A stretch of DNA of 64,000 bases from assembly GCF_012849095.1 (NCBI RefSeq), contig NZ_CP051680.1, positions 2,046,001-2,110,000 on the forward strand. Direction: 5' to 3'. A program made the position numbers and the translations under genes. This DNA comes from Cohnella herbarum (lineage in GTDB: Bacteria > Bacillota > Bacilli > Paenibacillales > Paenibacillaceae). Every line of letters begins with the position of its first letter. Position 1 is the stretch's first letter. Below the pieces are notes generated by a model. The model had not been told where the DNA came from. It worked only from the letters and a program-made list of their open reading frames with translations, and searched no databases. This document shows, one piece after another, positions 55,103 through 64,000 of the stretch.

Positions 55103-55585
55103 TCAAATAGGAGTCATTACAAATCCTTTAATTCCAACCTTTAGCAGCTTGCCGTCGGATAGAACCTCGTTAATGGAATTAATGAGTCCCGCCGTAAGCT
55201 GGTCTTTACCTTTCGTTCCGTTCATTTCTTCTGGGGTCATTACCCATAACGCACGGTTAACGATAGGTTTAACTTGGTTTTCCTTAATCTTGTCGAATTC
55301 TTCTTTGGCTTTCTCGTTATCGAACTGGAACGAGAAGCTGATCTGAACGACATAGTCCGTATCAGCAAGATTTGTTCTGATATCAATTAATTCGGATGTG
55401 ACCTTAACCATTTCATCCGCAGATATGGGCTCGATTTGCACAGTGCCGGCAACTTCTTTCGCCACCTGATCCGGATCGCTTGCTTTCTTATCCCCGAACA
55501 GATTATTCCAGAAGTAAAACGTGGCAATGACAATCAACGTAATCGCCAATAGTAGCGAAACGAGCCATGGCAACAATTTTCTCAT
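55103..55585 (-). CDS. fliL: Flagellar basal body-associated protein FliL
   Basis: 160 residues: one membrane anchor (about 5-28) and a periplasm-side domain with VVQISFSFQFDNEKAKEEF, RALWVMTPEEMNGTKGKDQL and SINEVLSDGKLLKVGIKGFV. Stator-associated ring protein. Overlaps swrD by 4 bases. Confidence 0.94.
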   Translation of the reverse strand: MRKLLPWLVSLLLAITLIVIATFYFWNNLFGDKKASDPDQVAKEVAGTVQIEPISADEMVKVTSELIDIRTNLADTDYVVQISFSFQFDNEKAKEEFDKIKENQVKPIVNRALWVMTPEEMNGTKGKDQLTAGLINSINEVLSDGKLLKVGIKGFVMTPI

Positions 55586-55815
55586 GACGTAGCTCCCTCC
55601 GATTGCGTGTCCGTAGGGCTTGTAACTGCCGCTAGTACACCGATACTGCGTAAGTAATGCCGGATCGCCCGGATTACATCCGAAGAATTTTCGATAACCA
55701 TAATTTTCTTACCTGTCGTTAGCGTAATGATCGTATCCGGCGTTTCTTCGACGGATTCGACCAGCAGAGCATTAATGTGTAGCTTGCTTCCATTTAATCG
55801 CGTGACGTAAATCAT
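55582..55815 (-). CDS. swrD: FlbD/SwrD family flagellar protein
   Basis: 77 residues starting MIYVTRLNGSKLHINALLVE with the family ITLTTGKKIMVIENSSDV segment. In B. subtilis SwrD (YlzI), at the same place between flgE and fliL, raises stator/motor power. Small cytoplasmic or membrane-peripheral protein. Confidence 0.92.
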   Translation of the reverse strand: MIYVTRLNGSKLHINALLVESVEETPDTIITLTTGKKIMVIENSSDVIRAIRHYLRSIGVLAAVTSPTDTQSEGATS

Positions 55816-55880
55816 TGCCGTGCCTCCCTAAATTGCCAAGGGGAGAGCGTTAGCTCTCCCATGGCAGGAGATCAAATCAA

Positions 55881-56702
55881 TTACCGTTTCAGGTTAACGA
55901 CTTCTTGCAAAATCTCATCCGATGTCGTGATGATTCTGGAGTTCGCTTGGAATCCGCGTTGAGCTACGATCATTTCCGTGAATTCATTCGTCAAATCCAC
56001 GTTGGACATTTCAAGCTGTCCGGAGATGATCGCTCCTGTTCCCGTTTCGGCATTAGCCGCAGTACCGACTTCCAACAATCCTTCCAAATTGGCGTTCGGA
56101 GTCATCCGATAAAGATTTCCTCCGACCTTCTCCAACCCGCCCGGATTCTGAACTTTAGCTACGCCGATTAAGATCCCCGTAGGAGTCGCAAGTCCGTTCT
56201 GGTCGATGGAAATAATCTCGCCCGTCTGCGAAATAGAGAATGCGGTTACGCCTTCCTCCAACGTGATGGGTCCTCCATCTTCAGCCGACATTACGAACAT
56301 TCCGTCCGCATTTACTAATTGACGGTTGGCGTCCAACGTAAAGTTGCCTGAACGGGTTAAATACTGGGTATCCGCTCCGTCCGGGCTTACGACGAAAAAT
56401 CCGTCACCGTCAATACGTAGATCCGTAGAAACGCCAGTCGTCATTGCGCTACCGGGGGTATGAATCGTATCAATAGACGCTACAGTCACGCCTAAACCAA
56501 TTTGCTTGGCATTAACGCCCCCGACTTCTCCTTCTACCGGAGCAGTTACGCCAGACATCGATTGGCTCAAGATGTCCTTGAACATTACGCGCCCAGCTTT
56601 GAATCCTACGGTATTAACGTTGGCGATGTTATTTCCGATTACGTCGAGCTTCGTTTGAAATCCGCGCATACCGGATACGCCGGAATACATTGAACGCAAC
56701 AT
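55881..56702 (-). CDS. flgE: Flagellar hook protein (FlgE by Bacillus naming; FlgG-like sequence)
   Basis: 273 residues of the FlgE/F/G family: MLRSMYSGVSGMRGFQTKLD with VIGNNIANVNTVGFKAGRVM (20), internal TRSGNFTLDANRQLV, and C-terminal coiled-coil segment TEMIVAQRGFQANSRII. Length and position (after flgD, before swrD) match the B. subtilis hook protein, once called FlgG. Automatic tools may name it FlgG; the operon place favours hook. Confidence 0.85.
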   Translation of the reverse strand: MLRSMYSGVSGMRGFQTKLDVIGNNIANVNTVGFKAGRVMFKDILSQSMSGVTAPVEGEVGGVNAKQIGLGVTVASIDTIHTPGSAMTTGVSTDLRIDGDGFFVVSPDGADTQYLTRSGNFTLDANRQLVNADGMFVMSAEDGGPITLEEGVTAFSISQTGEIISIDQNGLATPTGILIGVAKVQNPGGLEKVGGNLYRMTPNANLEGLLEVGTAANAETGTGAIISGQLEMSNVDLTNEFTEMIVAQRGFQANSRIITTSDEILQEVVNLKR

Positions 56703-56789
56703 ATTATGCCTACCTCCAGTGATAATGGATTAAAGCCGCTTCAATCGGTCGGCGGCGTTGGGCTTCCTACGATGAGGACCGGCCCGTTC

Positions 56790-57176
56790 TTAAACAACGA
56801 CTACTGCACTATCGATTTGGGTAAAAATATGTTCTTTCATAGACTGGCCGTCCATCGCGGTAACGACGGTACGATTCGGCACGTTCACGATCATCGCGAT
56901 GTCCCGAAATAACACTAAGGAATCTTTGGCACCCTTCGCCGCTGCTTGATCAACCGCATCCGCAATTCTAGTCAATTGATCCGGTAACAATTCAATGCCT
57001 CTTTGTTGCAAACGTTGTTCGGCGTGATGACTGAATTTCAACTGCTGCCGGCTAAGCACCTCGCGGAACGAAGCCGTGTCCGCTACTTCTTGCTTAGTCC
57101 GATTTACGCTGCGGTTGCCTTGAATCGGTCCCGTAATTCCCGTCGATAGATGTCCGACGAGCATCCGGTCACTCAT
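56790..57176 (-). CDS. TIGR02530-type flagellar operon protein
   Basis: About 128 residues from ATG 57176 (MSDRMLVGHLSTG) after GGAGGTGGCCGAAA. Family features: FSHHAEQRLQQRGIEL, LTRIADAVDQAAAKGAKDSL, and NRTVVTAMDGQSMKEHIFTQIDSAVVV split segments. Function unknown; conserved between flgD and the hook gene in Bacillota. Overlaps flgD by 8 bases. Confidence 0.88.
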   Translation of the reverse strand: MSDRMLVGHLSTGITGPIQGNRSVNRTKQEVADTASFREVLSRQQLKFSHHAEQRLQQRGIELLPDQLTRIADAVDQAAAKGAKDSLVLFRDIAMIVNVPNRTVVTAMDGQSMKEHIFTQIDSAVVVV

Positions 57177-57633
57177 TTTCGGCCACCTCCGGACCTCCGT
57201 CTTCAGTCGGTTCGGAAATCGAAATGATTTCATCGATAGGAACGTTAACGTTCTCTACTTTGGCATACTGCACGCCTTCGCTCCACAACACCGAGCTAAC
57301 CGTTCCACTATGCTGTACGACTCCGGCTTCCGTCTCTTCGAACCACGAGATTTCTTTGCCGATCAAACCGGCAACCATACCCGCCGATTGTCTGAGAGCG
57401 GTCACTTCTTTGGACATATTCATCATTTGTTCCAAAGACGAGAACTGAGCCATCTGAGCGATAAATTCTTTGTCTTGCATCGGTTGCATCGGATCCTGAT
57501 TTCGCAGTTGCGTAACCAGAATTTGCAGAAATTGATCTTTTCCCATCTCTTTTACTGGTTTCCTAGCCGCAGCTTGCACGTTCTGCGAGGAATAGTAAGG
57601 CCAGATGTTCTTGGTTCCGATACTATCAGCCAC
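57169..57633 (-). CDS. flgD: Flagellar hook cap protein FlgD
   Basis: About 154 residues from GTG 57633, eight bases after AAGGAGG; the GTG at 57642 lies in the Shine-Dalgarno. Conserved GKDQFLQILVTQLRNQDPMQ and EFIAQMAQFSSLEQM; then a short C-terminal part. Shorter than the Gram-negative form (about 230) and lacks most of the Tudor/Fn3 domain, as in Bacillus (about 140). Confidence 0.93.
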   Translation of the reverse strand: MADSIGTKNIWPYYSSQNVQAAARKPVKEMGKDQFLQILVTQLRNQDPMQPMQDKEFIAQMAQFSSLEQMMNMSKEVTALRQSAGMVAGLIGKEISWFEETEAGVVQHSGTVSSVLWSEGVQYAKVENVNVPIDEIISISEPTEDGGPEVAENE

Positions 57634-57657
57634 AGGATTCACCTCCTTATACCGGCA

Positions 57658-59091
57658 TTAAGCTGTGACGTTGATAGAGCTTCCGTACCCGAATTCCTTC
57701 AATGAACTGTTTCTTTCCAACTCGGCGGCGAATACTGCCGGATCCTCGAACGATTCTCCGTTGCGTTTGCCGTTAGAGCCGTTCCCGTTACCCGCGTTCG
57801 AATGACGTTGATCCTGGTTCATAAACGTAGAACCCGCAGACGAAGACGGTTGCTGCACAACCTCCAACCGATCCACTTGCAAGCCTTGTCCGCTCAATGC
57901 GGTTCTAAGCTGCGACAATTGATTTTCCAGCAAATCGCGAGCGGCCGAATTTTCCGTCATAAACTGAGCGGTTAATTGTCCGTTCTGCATCACGATACGA
58001 ATATCGACTTGTCCAAGATGTTCCGGCGTCAGCGAAATTTTCGCCTCGGACGTTCCGTTTCCTAACGTCATTTGAAATTGTTTCACTAGGAACTTTTCCA
58101 TCTGGGTTACGAATTGCTGTACAGGAACTTGCATCGGCACCGTCGGTTTGCCGGCAGTCGATTCCGCGTTCGCCAAAGCATCGTTCTGCATGAACGTCCA
58201 TGCCGGCTGAGAACCCGACTGACTCGCTTCTCCTGCTCCCGAGGCGGAAGTTACCGCAACTGGCTGCACGTTCGTGGCCTCAGCCTCGTTCGCGTCGATC
58301 ACGTTAATTCTCCAAATCGGATCGCGAAGAATTTGTGCAGGCCGACGAGTGTCTTGAACGGCTACGGCAGATTGGGTCGCCACGTCTTTCGTAGCGGTAA
58401 GCGAATCGTCCGTAGTTGACGTCGTCTTAGATGCTGACTGAGCGGTCACTGCTGGCTCATCGTTAGCTACGACTTGAACGGCAGGCTGCGCGTTCGTGGA
58501 TTTAGCCGTAATGGAATCCAACAAAGCCTTAAGCTGATCTGCAAACTTAGACGCTACCTGCAAATCATCGTTCCCGGATGCAATCATCGAGGAAAGCTGT
58601 TGCAAGGTTTCCTTCAAGGCTTGAACGATGGGTTTAGAGCTTACTGGAACGAGTTCTTCGGGAATCGATTGCTCCGAGTTCTCCGTCACTAGTTGCCCGC
58701 CATCCGCAACCGGAACATGATTGTTGATCTGTTGCAGCATGCCTTGGAACGCTGCTAACAAAGCGGCTAATTGTTCCTCATCTTCAGTGGATAGAACCTC
58801 CGTGCCGTTTTGTTCCAATTGCTGTAATTGCTCAACTAAGCTAGCGAGCATTTCAAGCAGATCCTGAGATTGTTCGGCGGAAGGTTCGAGTCCCAATTGA
58901 CCAAGCAAACCGACTAAGCCGACCGGCAAAGGCAAACCATTATTAACTGTTCCGCTAGCGCTAGTCCCGTCGATTGCCTGAACCAACGCCCCGGCGAAAC
59001 CGCTCCCCGCCGTCGCCCCGGCCGAAGATCCTGCTGCAGATGACGCTGCTTTACCTGTTGAAACCGATGTTGACGAGATCGCCATATTCAT
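57658..59091 (-). CDS. fliK: Flagellar hook-length control protein FliK
   Basis: 477 residues: Ala/Ser/Gly-rich N-terminus, Gln/Leu-rich middle, and C-terminal Flg_hook domain (FVTQMEKFLVKQFQMTLGNG, KISLTPEHLGQVDIRIVMQN, GQLTAQFMTENSAARDLLEN, QLSQLRTALSGQGLQVDRLE). Measures hook length and switches FlhB specificity. Confidence 0.92.
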   Translation of the reverse strand: MNMAISSTSVSTGKAASSAAGSSAGATAGSGFAGALVQAIDGTSASGTVNNGLPLPVGLVGLLGQLGLEPSAEQSQDLLEMLASLVEQLQQLEQNGTEVLSTEDEEQLAALLAAFQGMLQQINNHVPVADGGQLVTENSEQSIPEELVPVSSKPIVQALKETLQQLSSMIASGNDDLQVASKFADQLKALLDSITAKSTNAQPAVQVVANDEPAVTAQSASKTTSTTDDSLTATKDVATQSAVAVQDTRRPAQILRDPIWRINVIDANEAEATNVQPVAVTSASGAGEASQSGSQPAWTFMQNDALANAESTAGKPTVPMQVPVQQFVTQMEKFLVKQFQMTLGNGTSEAKISLTPEHLGQVDIRIVMQNGQLTAQFMTENSAARDLLENQLSQLRTALSGQGLQVDRLEVVQQPSSSAGSTFMNQDQRHSNAGNGNGSNGKRNGESFEDPAVFAAELERNSSLKEFGYGSSINVTA

Positions 59092-59130
59092 TTGTTTTCA
59101 CCTCCTTTCATATTAGTAGAGGCAAAGTCA

Positions 59131-60042
59131 TTATGGATTTACCGGCATTAACTTACTGACAAGGTTCGCGGTAACTTTCTTATCCAGATCGGACATCGCC
59201 GATAAAACGGAAGAACGAGGAGCATCGTCCAATACTCCGAGAATACGCAACACCTTACTCTGATTCGTGCCTGCAAGCTGGATTAGCAGCGCTGCCGCTT
59301 TATCCGCCTTCATAGCGGAAAACGTTTTGTTAAGCTCCGCCGTATCGAGCGTGGAAGAATCTTCGCCCGACTTGAGCTCAAGCTCTTTAATCCGTGATTG
59401 CAATGCGGCGATTTCGCGGCTATCGACGGTTTCCGAATCTTTGAGCTTCATCGTGACGTCTGCCGCTTTCTTCGGGGTCATTCTCTCTAGTACCCGGCCG
59501 CGCTCGGTAGCCGACATCTCCCCAAGTACGAGAGCGGATTCGTCCAACGTCATACTTTCCAATATCGGTGCCGCCTTGCTCGGCGTCATCTTGCCGTACA
59601 TCTGCGCCAAGGACGAAATTCTCGCATGATAAGCATCGCTTGTTATCGTCTTCTCGGAGCTTTCTTTTGTCAATTGATCTAACTTAACCTGCAGTTCATC
59701 GATCTGCTGCTTCTGCTGAACGGTTTGTTCCGTTGCTTGTTTAAGTGCCGTCTCCCGATCCGTGAGAAGCGCGTTCAGCTCCTCTACCTTCGCTTTGGCA
59801 TTGTTTACCGTGAGTTCTTCGTCTGAATTCGCAATCGGCTCATTCGGCTTGGTAGGATCCGGTATGATCGATTTAACGACCGGAATTTTATTTCCGATTT
59901 CAAGCGCCGCGTTCCGCCATTCGGTATTGAACATCAACAGTAGCACGCCAAGCAATACCGCGGTAAATAAGATCGGGGTAACAAAAAAGAGAAATCGTTC
60001 GAAGCCGCTGTAACTGCTTTTCTCCACATCCGCGCTCGCCAC
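59131..60042 (-). CDS. ylxF: YlxF/MotE-like coiled-coil protein with MgtE N-terminal-type domain
   Basis: 303 residues: short N-terminus, one membrane segment (about 18-39), coiled coil (about 78-135), and MgtE-N-like helical repeats (YGKMTPSKAAPILESM; ALVLGEMSATERGRVLERMT; FSAMKADKAAALLIQLAG). Same place as ylxF between fliJ and fliK. Role not established; possibly a motor/stator or FliK-export helper. GTG start. Confidence 0.85.
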   Translation of the reverse strand: MASADVEKSSYSGFERFLFFVTPILFTAVLLGVLLLMFNTEWRNAALEIGNKIPVVKSIIPDPTKPNEPIANSDEELTVNNAKAKVEELNALLTDRETALKQATEQTVQQKQQIDELQVKLDQLTKESSEKTITSDAYHARISSLAQMYGKMTPSKAAPILESMTLDESALVLGEMSATERGRVLERMTPKKAADVTMKLKDSETVDSREIAALQSRIKELELKSGEDSSTLDTAELNKTFSAMKADKAAALLIQLAGTNQSKVLRILGVLDDAPRSSVLSAMSDLDKKVTANLVSKLMPVNP

Positions 60043-60086
60043 GATTCTCCCCCCCTTCTCCTGCGATTCGTTAGTTTACGTTTCCG

Positions 60087-60533
60087 TCACCCGCGAACGG
60101 CTGACGCTGCACGAACGATCGCGATTTCATCCAGCTCGTTTTGTTCTTTCGCGAGCCTGTCGCTCCTGAACCGTTCAAGCGCTCGATCTCTCGCGTTAAG
60201 CCATACTTTCTCGTCAACCATCTTGTCCTTCAGATGTCCTTGGCGTTTCCTAACGACCAACTCCGCTGAGCGAACGCCTTCATGTTGCCGAGTAATGCGT
60301 CCATCCAACACTTCGATATAACGTTGCAGGATTTGCAATTCGGTTAGAGGCGTCGGCCTCGCGGAAGTGTCCTGCAATTTCCGCTCGAGTTCCCGACGCT
60401 CTTCGCGCAAACTTTCCAGTCGTTCTTCTTCTTCCCGTAATTTCCCGAGAGAAGCGGCGTATTCCCATTCCGCCATTGACTTCTCGCTGCCTTTCAGATC
60501 GACGACCTTCTGCAAGTGATATCGGAATCGCAT
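60087..60533 (-). CDS. fliJ: Flagellar export chaperone/stalk protein FliJ
   Basis: 148 residues, almost wholly a long antiparallel coiled coil: RFRYHLQKVVDLKGSEKSMA, EEEERLESLREERRELERKL. Couples the FliI ATPase to FlhA. Fourteen bases or so downstream of fliI. Confidence 0.9.
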   Translation of the reverse strand: MRFRYHLQKVVDLKGSEKSMAEWEYAASLGKLREEEERLESLREERRELERKLQDTSARPTPLTELQILQRYIEVLDGRITRQHEGVRSAELVVRKRQGHLKDKMVDEKVWLNARDRALERFRSDRLAKEQNELDEIAIVRAASAVRG

Positions 60534-60545
60534 GATCGCTTACTC

Positions 60546-61865
60546 TCATCTCCTGTAAAAATCGATAATTAAACGATCTTGGGCTTCCTTAAGCGTAACT
60601 TTTTCGTTCGTGCGCTGTTGCGTATAGGTTTTAATTAAGTCGTAATATTGGATGGCTTTATCGATTTCGGCATTCGAACCTCGTTGATAGGCACCGATGT
60701 TAATGAGGTCCTCGGAATCCCGATAAATCGCGAGCAGCTTCTTTAATTGTTCAGCGGCGCTTTGTTGTTCATCGCTAACGATGTCATTCATGACGCGACT
60801 AACGCTCGAAAGAACGTCGATTGCCGGAAAATGCCCCTTGTTAGCCAAATTACGATGCAGCACGATATGCCCGTCCAATATGCCTCGAACGGCGTCGGCG
60901 ATTGGTTCGTTCATGTCATCTCCGTCAACAAGAACCGTGTAAAAGGCCGATATCGAACCCGTAGGCCCCGTACCTGCCCGTTCGAGCAGTTTAGGCAACG
61001 CCGCGAACACCGAGGGCGTATACCCTCTCGTTGCCGGCGGCTCGCCGATCGCTAACCCGACTTCGCGTAAAGCCATCGCATAACGCGTAACCGAGTCCAT
61101 CATCAGCATGACGTTTAATCCCCGATCTCGGAAATACTCCGCGATCGTCGTTGCGATCAAAGCGCCTTTCATCCGAATGAGAGCCGGTTGATCGGAAGTA
61201 GCGACAATAACTACCGACCTTGCTAGGCCTTCCGGTCCCAGATCCTTCTCGATGAACTCCAGAACCTCGCGTCCGCGTTCACCGATCAAGGCGATCACGT
61301 TAACGTCCGCCGACGTATTTCGGGCGATCATTCCAAGAAGCGTACTTTTACCTACGCCGGAACCGGCGAAAATCCCTACCCTTTGCCCTTGCCCGACGGT
61401 TAGCAATCCATCGATAGCTCTAACTCCCACGCCAAGCGGGTTAGTCACCCTCGGTCTGTTCAACGGGTTCCCGGGAGAGTTATGCGTAGAGTAATGCGGC
61501 ATTCTTGCAGGCAGGATCGAACCGTCGAGAGGTCTACCCAAGCCGTCCAACACTTTGCCTAGCAGCTCGGAACCGACCTGTACCGTAAGCGGCCCTCCTG
61601 TAGCCACGACATCGCATCCTGGGCCAACCGCGTGTAAATCCCCTAACGGCATCAACAGCACCCGATTGTTGCGAAACCCGACTACTTCCGCCAAGACCGG
61701 CTTGCCGCCCTTCATCGGATGAATAGTACAAACATCTCCGATGCTTGCGTCCGGTCCTTCCGACTCGACGGTTAACCCGATGATCTGAATGACCTTCCCG
61801 TTCACCCGAACGGGATCCATTTGACGAAGGGATTCCATATAGCGATTAAGATCAAGGAGCGGCAT
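60546..61865 (-). CDS. fliI: Flagellum-specific ATPase FliI
   Basis: 439 residues from ATG 61865 (MPLLDLNRYMES), nine bases after AGGAGG; longer reading to 61949 is inside fliH. Walker A GIFAGSGVGKSTLLGMIA, ALIGERGREVLEF, Walker B VMLMMDSVTRYAMALRE and the family PSVFAALPKLLERAGTG segment. Drives export with FliH and FliJ. Overlaps fliH by 14 bases. Confidence 0.96.
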   Translation of the reverse strand: MPLLDLNRYMESLRQMDPVRVNGKVIQIIGLTVESEGPDASIGDVCTIHPMKGGKPVLAEVVGFRNNRVLLMPLGDLHAVGPGCDVVATGGPLTVQVGSELLGKVLDGLGRPLDGSILPARMPHYSTHNSPGNPLNRPRVTNPLGVGVRAIDGLLTVGQGQRVGIFAGSGVGKSTLLGMIARNTSADVNVIALIGERGREVLEFIEKDLGPEGLARSVVIVATSDQPALIRMKGALIATTIAEYFRDRGLNVMLMMDSVTRYAMALREVGLAIGEPPATRGYTPSVFAALPKLLERAGTGPTGSISAFYTVLVDGDDMNEPIADAVRGILDGHIVLHRNLANKGHFPAIDVLSSVSRVMNDIVSDEQQSAAEQLKKLLAIYRDSEDLINIGAYQRGSNAEIDKAIQYYDLIKTYTQQRTNEKVTLKEAQDRLIIDFYRR

Positions 61866-62694
61866 TTCTGTCGCCCTCCTCGCCTCTATGGGCTGCCAAC
61901 TTAAGCAATTGCTCCCGAATAGCTTCAAGCTGGGTATCGATACGCGCATCGATGCTTCCGAACGCGGAACGGATAATACACCCTCCGTCTTTCACGCTCG
62001 AATCCGGCACGATTTGAAGCTCTGCCTGAGCGTCCAGCGAAACGATAAGTTCATCTTTCGCGGCTTGCATATACGCGAACTGCGAAGGCGCGACGCACAG
62101 TACGATAACTCCTTGCTCTCTCCTTCTCGAGAGTGCTTTCTCGAACAGCTTCATTGCCATTTCCGGTGATTTGGCAAGCTTACGGTCCAATATTTTCTCG
62201 GCGATCGAACAACTTAGTTCGACCAAGAAGGATTCGCCTTCCATTATGATTGCTTCTTTGGCTATGTATGCTTGCTCCACGGTGGATTGCGCCTCTTGTA
62301 GACGAGACTCCCATAGTCGCCCTAAATCCTCTTCCGCTTGCGCGGAACCCGCCGAATACCCCTCATCGTGCCCTTGACGGTTAGACTCCTCGCGATGCTG
62401 CGCATCCTCTTCCCGCCGAAGCCGCCACCATTCCTCAATTTCCTGTTCTGCATTAACGCGAACTTCTGCCGCATCCGCCTTGGCCTGCTCTAAGATTTGT
62501 CGGGCAGTTTGTTCCGCATCCGCGATAATGCGATCCTTTAAAGATTGAGTTTCGACGTCAATCGCTTGATTCCCTTCGTTATCGACGCCGAATTCCGAAA
62601 TATTTTGCGGAATCGGCGCGCTTCGTCGAATAAGCTCCAACCTTTTGAGATCTTCTAGAGACACGACGTGAGAGGATTTGATGAGATTAGACAA
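61852..62694 (-). CDS. fliH: Flagellar assembly protein FliH
   Basis: 280 residues, TTG start at 62694 overlapping the fliG stop by 8 bases. Long coiled-coil N-terminal half (DRIIADAEQTARQILEQAKA) and C-terminal FliH domain (VELSCSIAEKILDRKLAKSP; SSVKDGGCIIRSAFGSIDA). Inhibits and anchors FliI. Confidence 0.92.
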   Translation of the reverse strand: MSNLIKSSHVVSLEDLKRLELIRRSAPIPQNISEFGVDNEGNQAIDVETQSLKDRIIADAEQTARQILEQAKADAAEVRVNAEQEIEEWWRLRREEDAQHREESNRQGHDEGYSAGSAQAEEDLGRLWESRLQEAQSTVEQAYIAKEAIIMEGESFLVELSCSIAEKILDRKLAKSPEMAMKLFEKALSRRREQGVIVLCVAPSQFAYMQAAKDELIVSLDAQAELQIVPDSSVKDGGCIIRSAFGSIDARIDTQLEAIREQLLKLAAHRGEEGDRNAAP

Positions 62695-63697
62695 TGATAT
62701 CGTCTCCTCCGCCGCGAGCGATAATGATTTCCCCGGCCTCTTCCAATCTTCGAATCGTCGCTACGATACGAGTCTGGGCTTCCTCGACATCGCGAAGCCG
62801 CACGGGTCCCATATATTCCATCTCTTCCTTGAAAGTCTCCGCCATCCGCTTGGACATGTTCCGGAAGATCGACTCCCTGACTTCCTCGCTGGCCACCTTG
62901 AGCGCCAACTGCAAGTCGGAGTTCTCGATGTCGCGCACAATACGCTGAATGGAACGATTGTCCAGGTTGACGATATCCTCGAAAACGAACATCCGCTTCT
63001 TGATTTCTTCCGCCAGCTCCGGATCCTGAATTTCCAAGGAATCCAAAATCGTGCGTTCCGTACCGCGGTCGACTCCGTTCAAAATTTGAACGATCGCTTC
63101 GATACCGCCGGCATTCGTGTAATCTTGCGTAACCGTCGAAGACAGCTTCTGCTCGAGAACTCTCTCGACTTGTGAGATAACCTCCGGAGATGTGCTATCC
63201 ATCAACGCGATTCTACGAGCCACTTCCGCTTGCTTCTCTTGAGGCAAGGAGGAAAGCACGGCGGATGATTGCTCCGGCTGCAAGTAAGACAAGACCAACG
63301 CGATCGTCTGCGCATTCTCGTTCTGAATAAAGTTGAGGATTTGCGACGGTTCCGCTTTTCTAGCGAAATCAAACGGGCGAACTTGCAGCGTTGCAGTCAA
63401 CCGATTGAGAATATCCATCGCTTTCTGCGAACCGAGAGCTTTTTCCAAAATCTCTTTCGCGTAAGTAATACCGCCCTGCGTAATATACTCCTGCGCTACG
63501 CAGATTTGATGAAACTCGCTTAGAATCATATCTTTCTCGCCCGCGTCGACTTTGCGTACGTTTGCGATCTCTAGCGTTAGCTGCTCGATCTCATCATCTC
63601 GCAAGTGTTTGAACACTTGCGCGGACACTTCAGGTCCGAGGGTAATGAGGAGAATAGCCGCCTTTTGTCTACCCGACAACTGTATCCCCTTCGCCAC
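62687..63697 (-). CDS. fliG: Flagellar motor switch protein FliG
   Basis: About 336 residues; three clustered GTG codons (63706, 63700, 63697) follow AGAGG, and 63697 (MAKGIQLSGRQKAAILLITL) has the best spacing. N-domain SGRQKAAILLITLGPEVSAQ, middle EHPQTIALVLSYL-type ENAQTIALVLSYLQPEQS, C-terminal torque helix FEDIVNLDNRSIQRIVRDIE. Rotor interface with stators. Confidence 0.96.
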   Translation of the reverse strand: MAKGIQLSGRQKAAILLITLGPEVSAQVFKHLRDDEIEQLTLEIANVRKVDAGEKDMILSEFHQICVAQEYITQGGITYAKEILEKALGSQKAMDILNRLTATLQVRPFDFARKAEPSQILNFIQNENAQTIALVLSYLQPEQSSAVLSSLPQEKQAEVARRIALMDSTSPEVISQVERVLEQKLSSTVTQDYTNAGGIEAIVQILNGVDRGTERTILDSLEIQDPELAEEIKKRMFVFEDIVNLDNRSIQRIVRDIENSDLQLALKVASEEVRESIFRNMSKRMAETFKEEMEYMGPVRLRDVEEAQTRIVATIRRLEEAGEIIIARGGGDDIIV

Positions 63698-63708
63698 CAC
63701 TGCCACCT

Positions 63709-64000
63709 CTATTCATCCACTAACCAAGTCCGGAGAAGATTGACGAACTCGTCCGGCTTGCGTTTGGCCAAGCTTTCCAACTGTTTGCGAACTTGGCTTT
63801 CATTGGCAACATTGTCGATATCGATCGTAGGCAGCTCAGCGCGCGGAAGCGCTTCAAGTTCGGCCGCTTCCCGAGCAGTTTTACGACGACGGTAGATATA
63901 GTACCCGCCACCGCCAAGCAATGCCAACGCCAACAATCCTGCTCCCGCTAACCAGAACGTGGAAGCCGATGTGCCGCCACTGGATACGTTGTTGCCTGCG
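63709..64000 (-). CDS. fliF: MS-ring protein FliF (partial, C-terminus only)
   Basis: The last about 96 residues; the 5' part lies beyond position 64000. The C-terminal membrane helix (FWLAGAGLLALALLGGGGYY, 20) is followed by basic RRRKTAREAAELE and the FliG-binding tail ESQVRKQLESLAKRKPDEFV and NLLRTWLVDE. Stop TAG, then fliG. Confidence 0.92.
   Translation of the reverse strand, partial: AGNNVSSGGTSASTFWLAGAGLLALALLGGGGYYIYRRRKTAREAAELEALPRAELPTIDIDNVANESQVRKQLESLAKRKPDEFVNLLRTWLVDE

Overview
The window is a chromosomal segment of an endospore-forming, motile, low-G+C Gram-positive bacterium, most likely a member of the Paenibacillaceae (Paenibacillus/Cohnella-like). Evidence: the dipicolinate synthase gene dpaA at the left edge (spore specific), PolC-type DNA polymerase, the dpaA-mlpA-ylxY-pnp-rpsO-ribF-truB-nrnA-rbfA-infB-ylxQ-ylxR-nusA-rimP-polC and rseP-dxr-cdsA-uppS-frr-pyrH-tsf-rpsB blocks, and a complete Bacillus-type fla/che operon ending in sigD and a swrB-like gene. 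Apart from one transposase-like gene, every recognised gene is on the minus strand, so gene order in transcription runs from position 64000 down to 1.

Region by region. 63,709-34,858: fla/che operon (fliF end, fliG, fliH, fliI, fliJ, ylxF/motE-like, fliK, flgD, a TIGR02530-type gene, the hook gene, swrD, fliL, fliM, fliY, cheY, fliO, fliP, fliQ, fliR, flhB, flhA, flhF, flhG, cheB, cheA, cheW, cheC, cheD, a two-TM protein, sigD, fapA, a small polar protein, a swrB-like gene and an orphan MltG-like LysM-type domain protein). It encodes the basal body, C-ring, export gate, hook ruler and cap, chemotaxis core and the flagellar sigma factor. 34,805-27,527: rpsB-tsf, pyrH-frr-uppS-cdsA-dxr-rseP (translation, undecaprenyl/phospholipid/isoprenoid supply, regulated intramembrane proteolysis). 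27,425-22,033: an archaeal/eukaryal-type prolyl-tRNA synthetase, an OmpR/HisKA two-component pair and a membrane-anchored PDZ-S41 peptidase. 21,846-2,764: polC, then the rimP-nusA-ylxR-ylxQ-infB-rbfA-nrnA-truB-ribF cluster, rpsO-pnp, ylxY, mlpA, dut. 2,700-507: an accessory island of about 2.1 kb between dut and dpaA. 506-1: 5' part of dpaA.

The accessory island is the only clearly non-core part. It holds a plus-strand zinc-ribbon, IS1595-like transposase gene with its own extended -10 promoter and intact frame, in which I cannot find the catalytic acidic residues; around it lie at least eleven copies of a roughly 22-bp repeat whose orientation is opposite on the two sides of the gene, the outermost pair forming imperfect 28-bp inverted ends, plus two minisatellites (11-bp and 8-bp units). 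Other points worth a look: dpaA appears to begin at an ATA codon behind a perfect Shine-Dalgarno; IF2 carries six identical 16-residue Gly/Ser/Gln repeats; nine genes appear to start at TTG; and a 224-bp hairpin-bearing gap interrupts the otherwise tight flhB-flhA junction.
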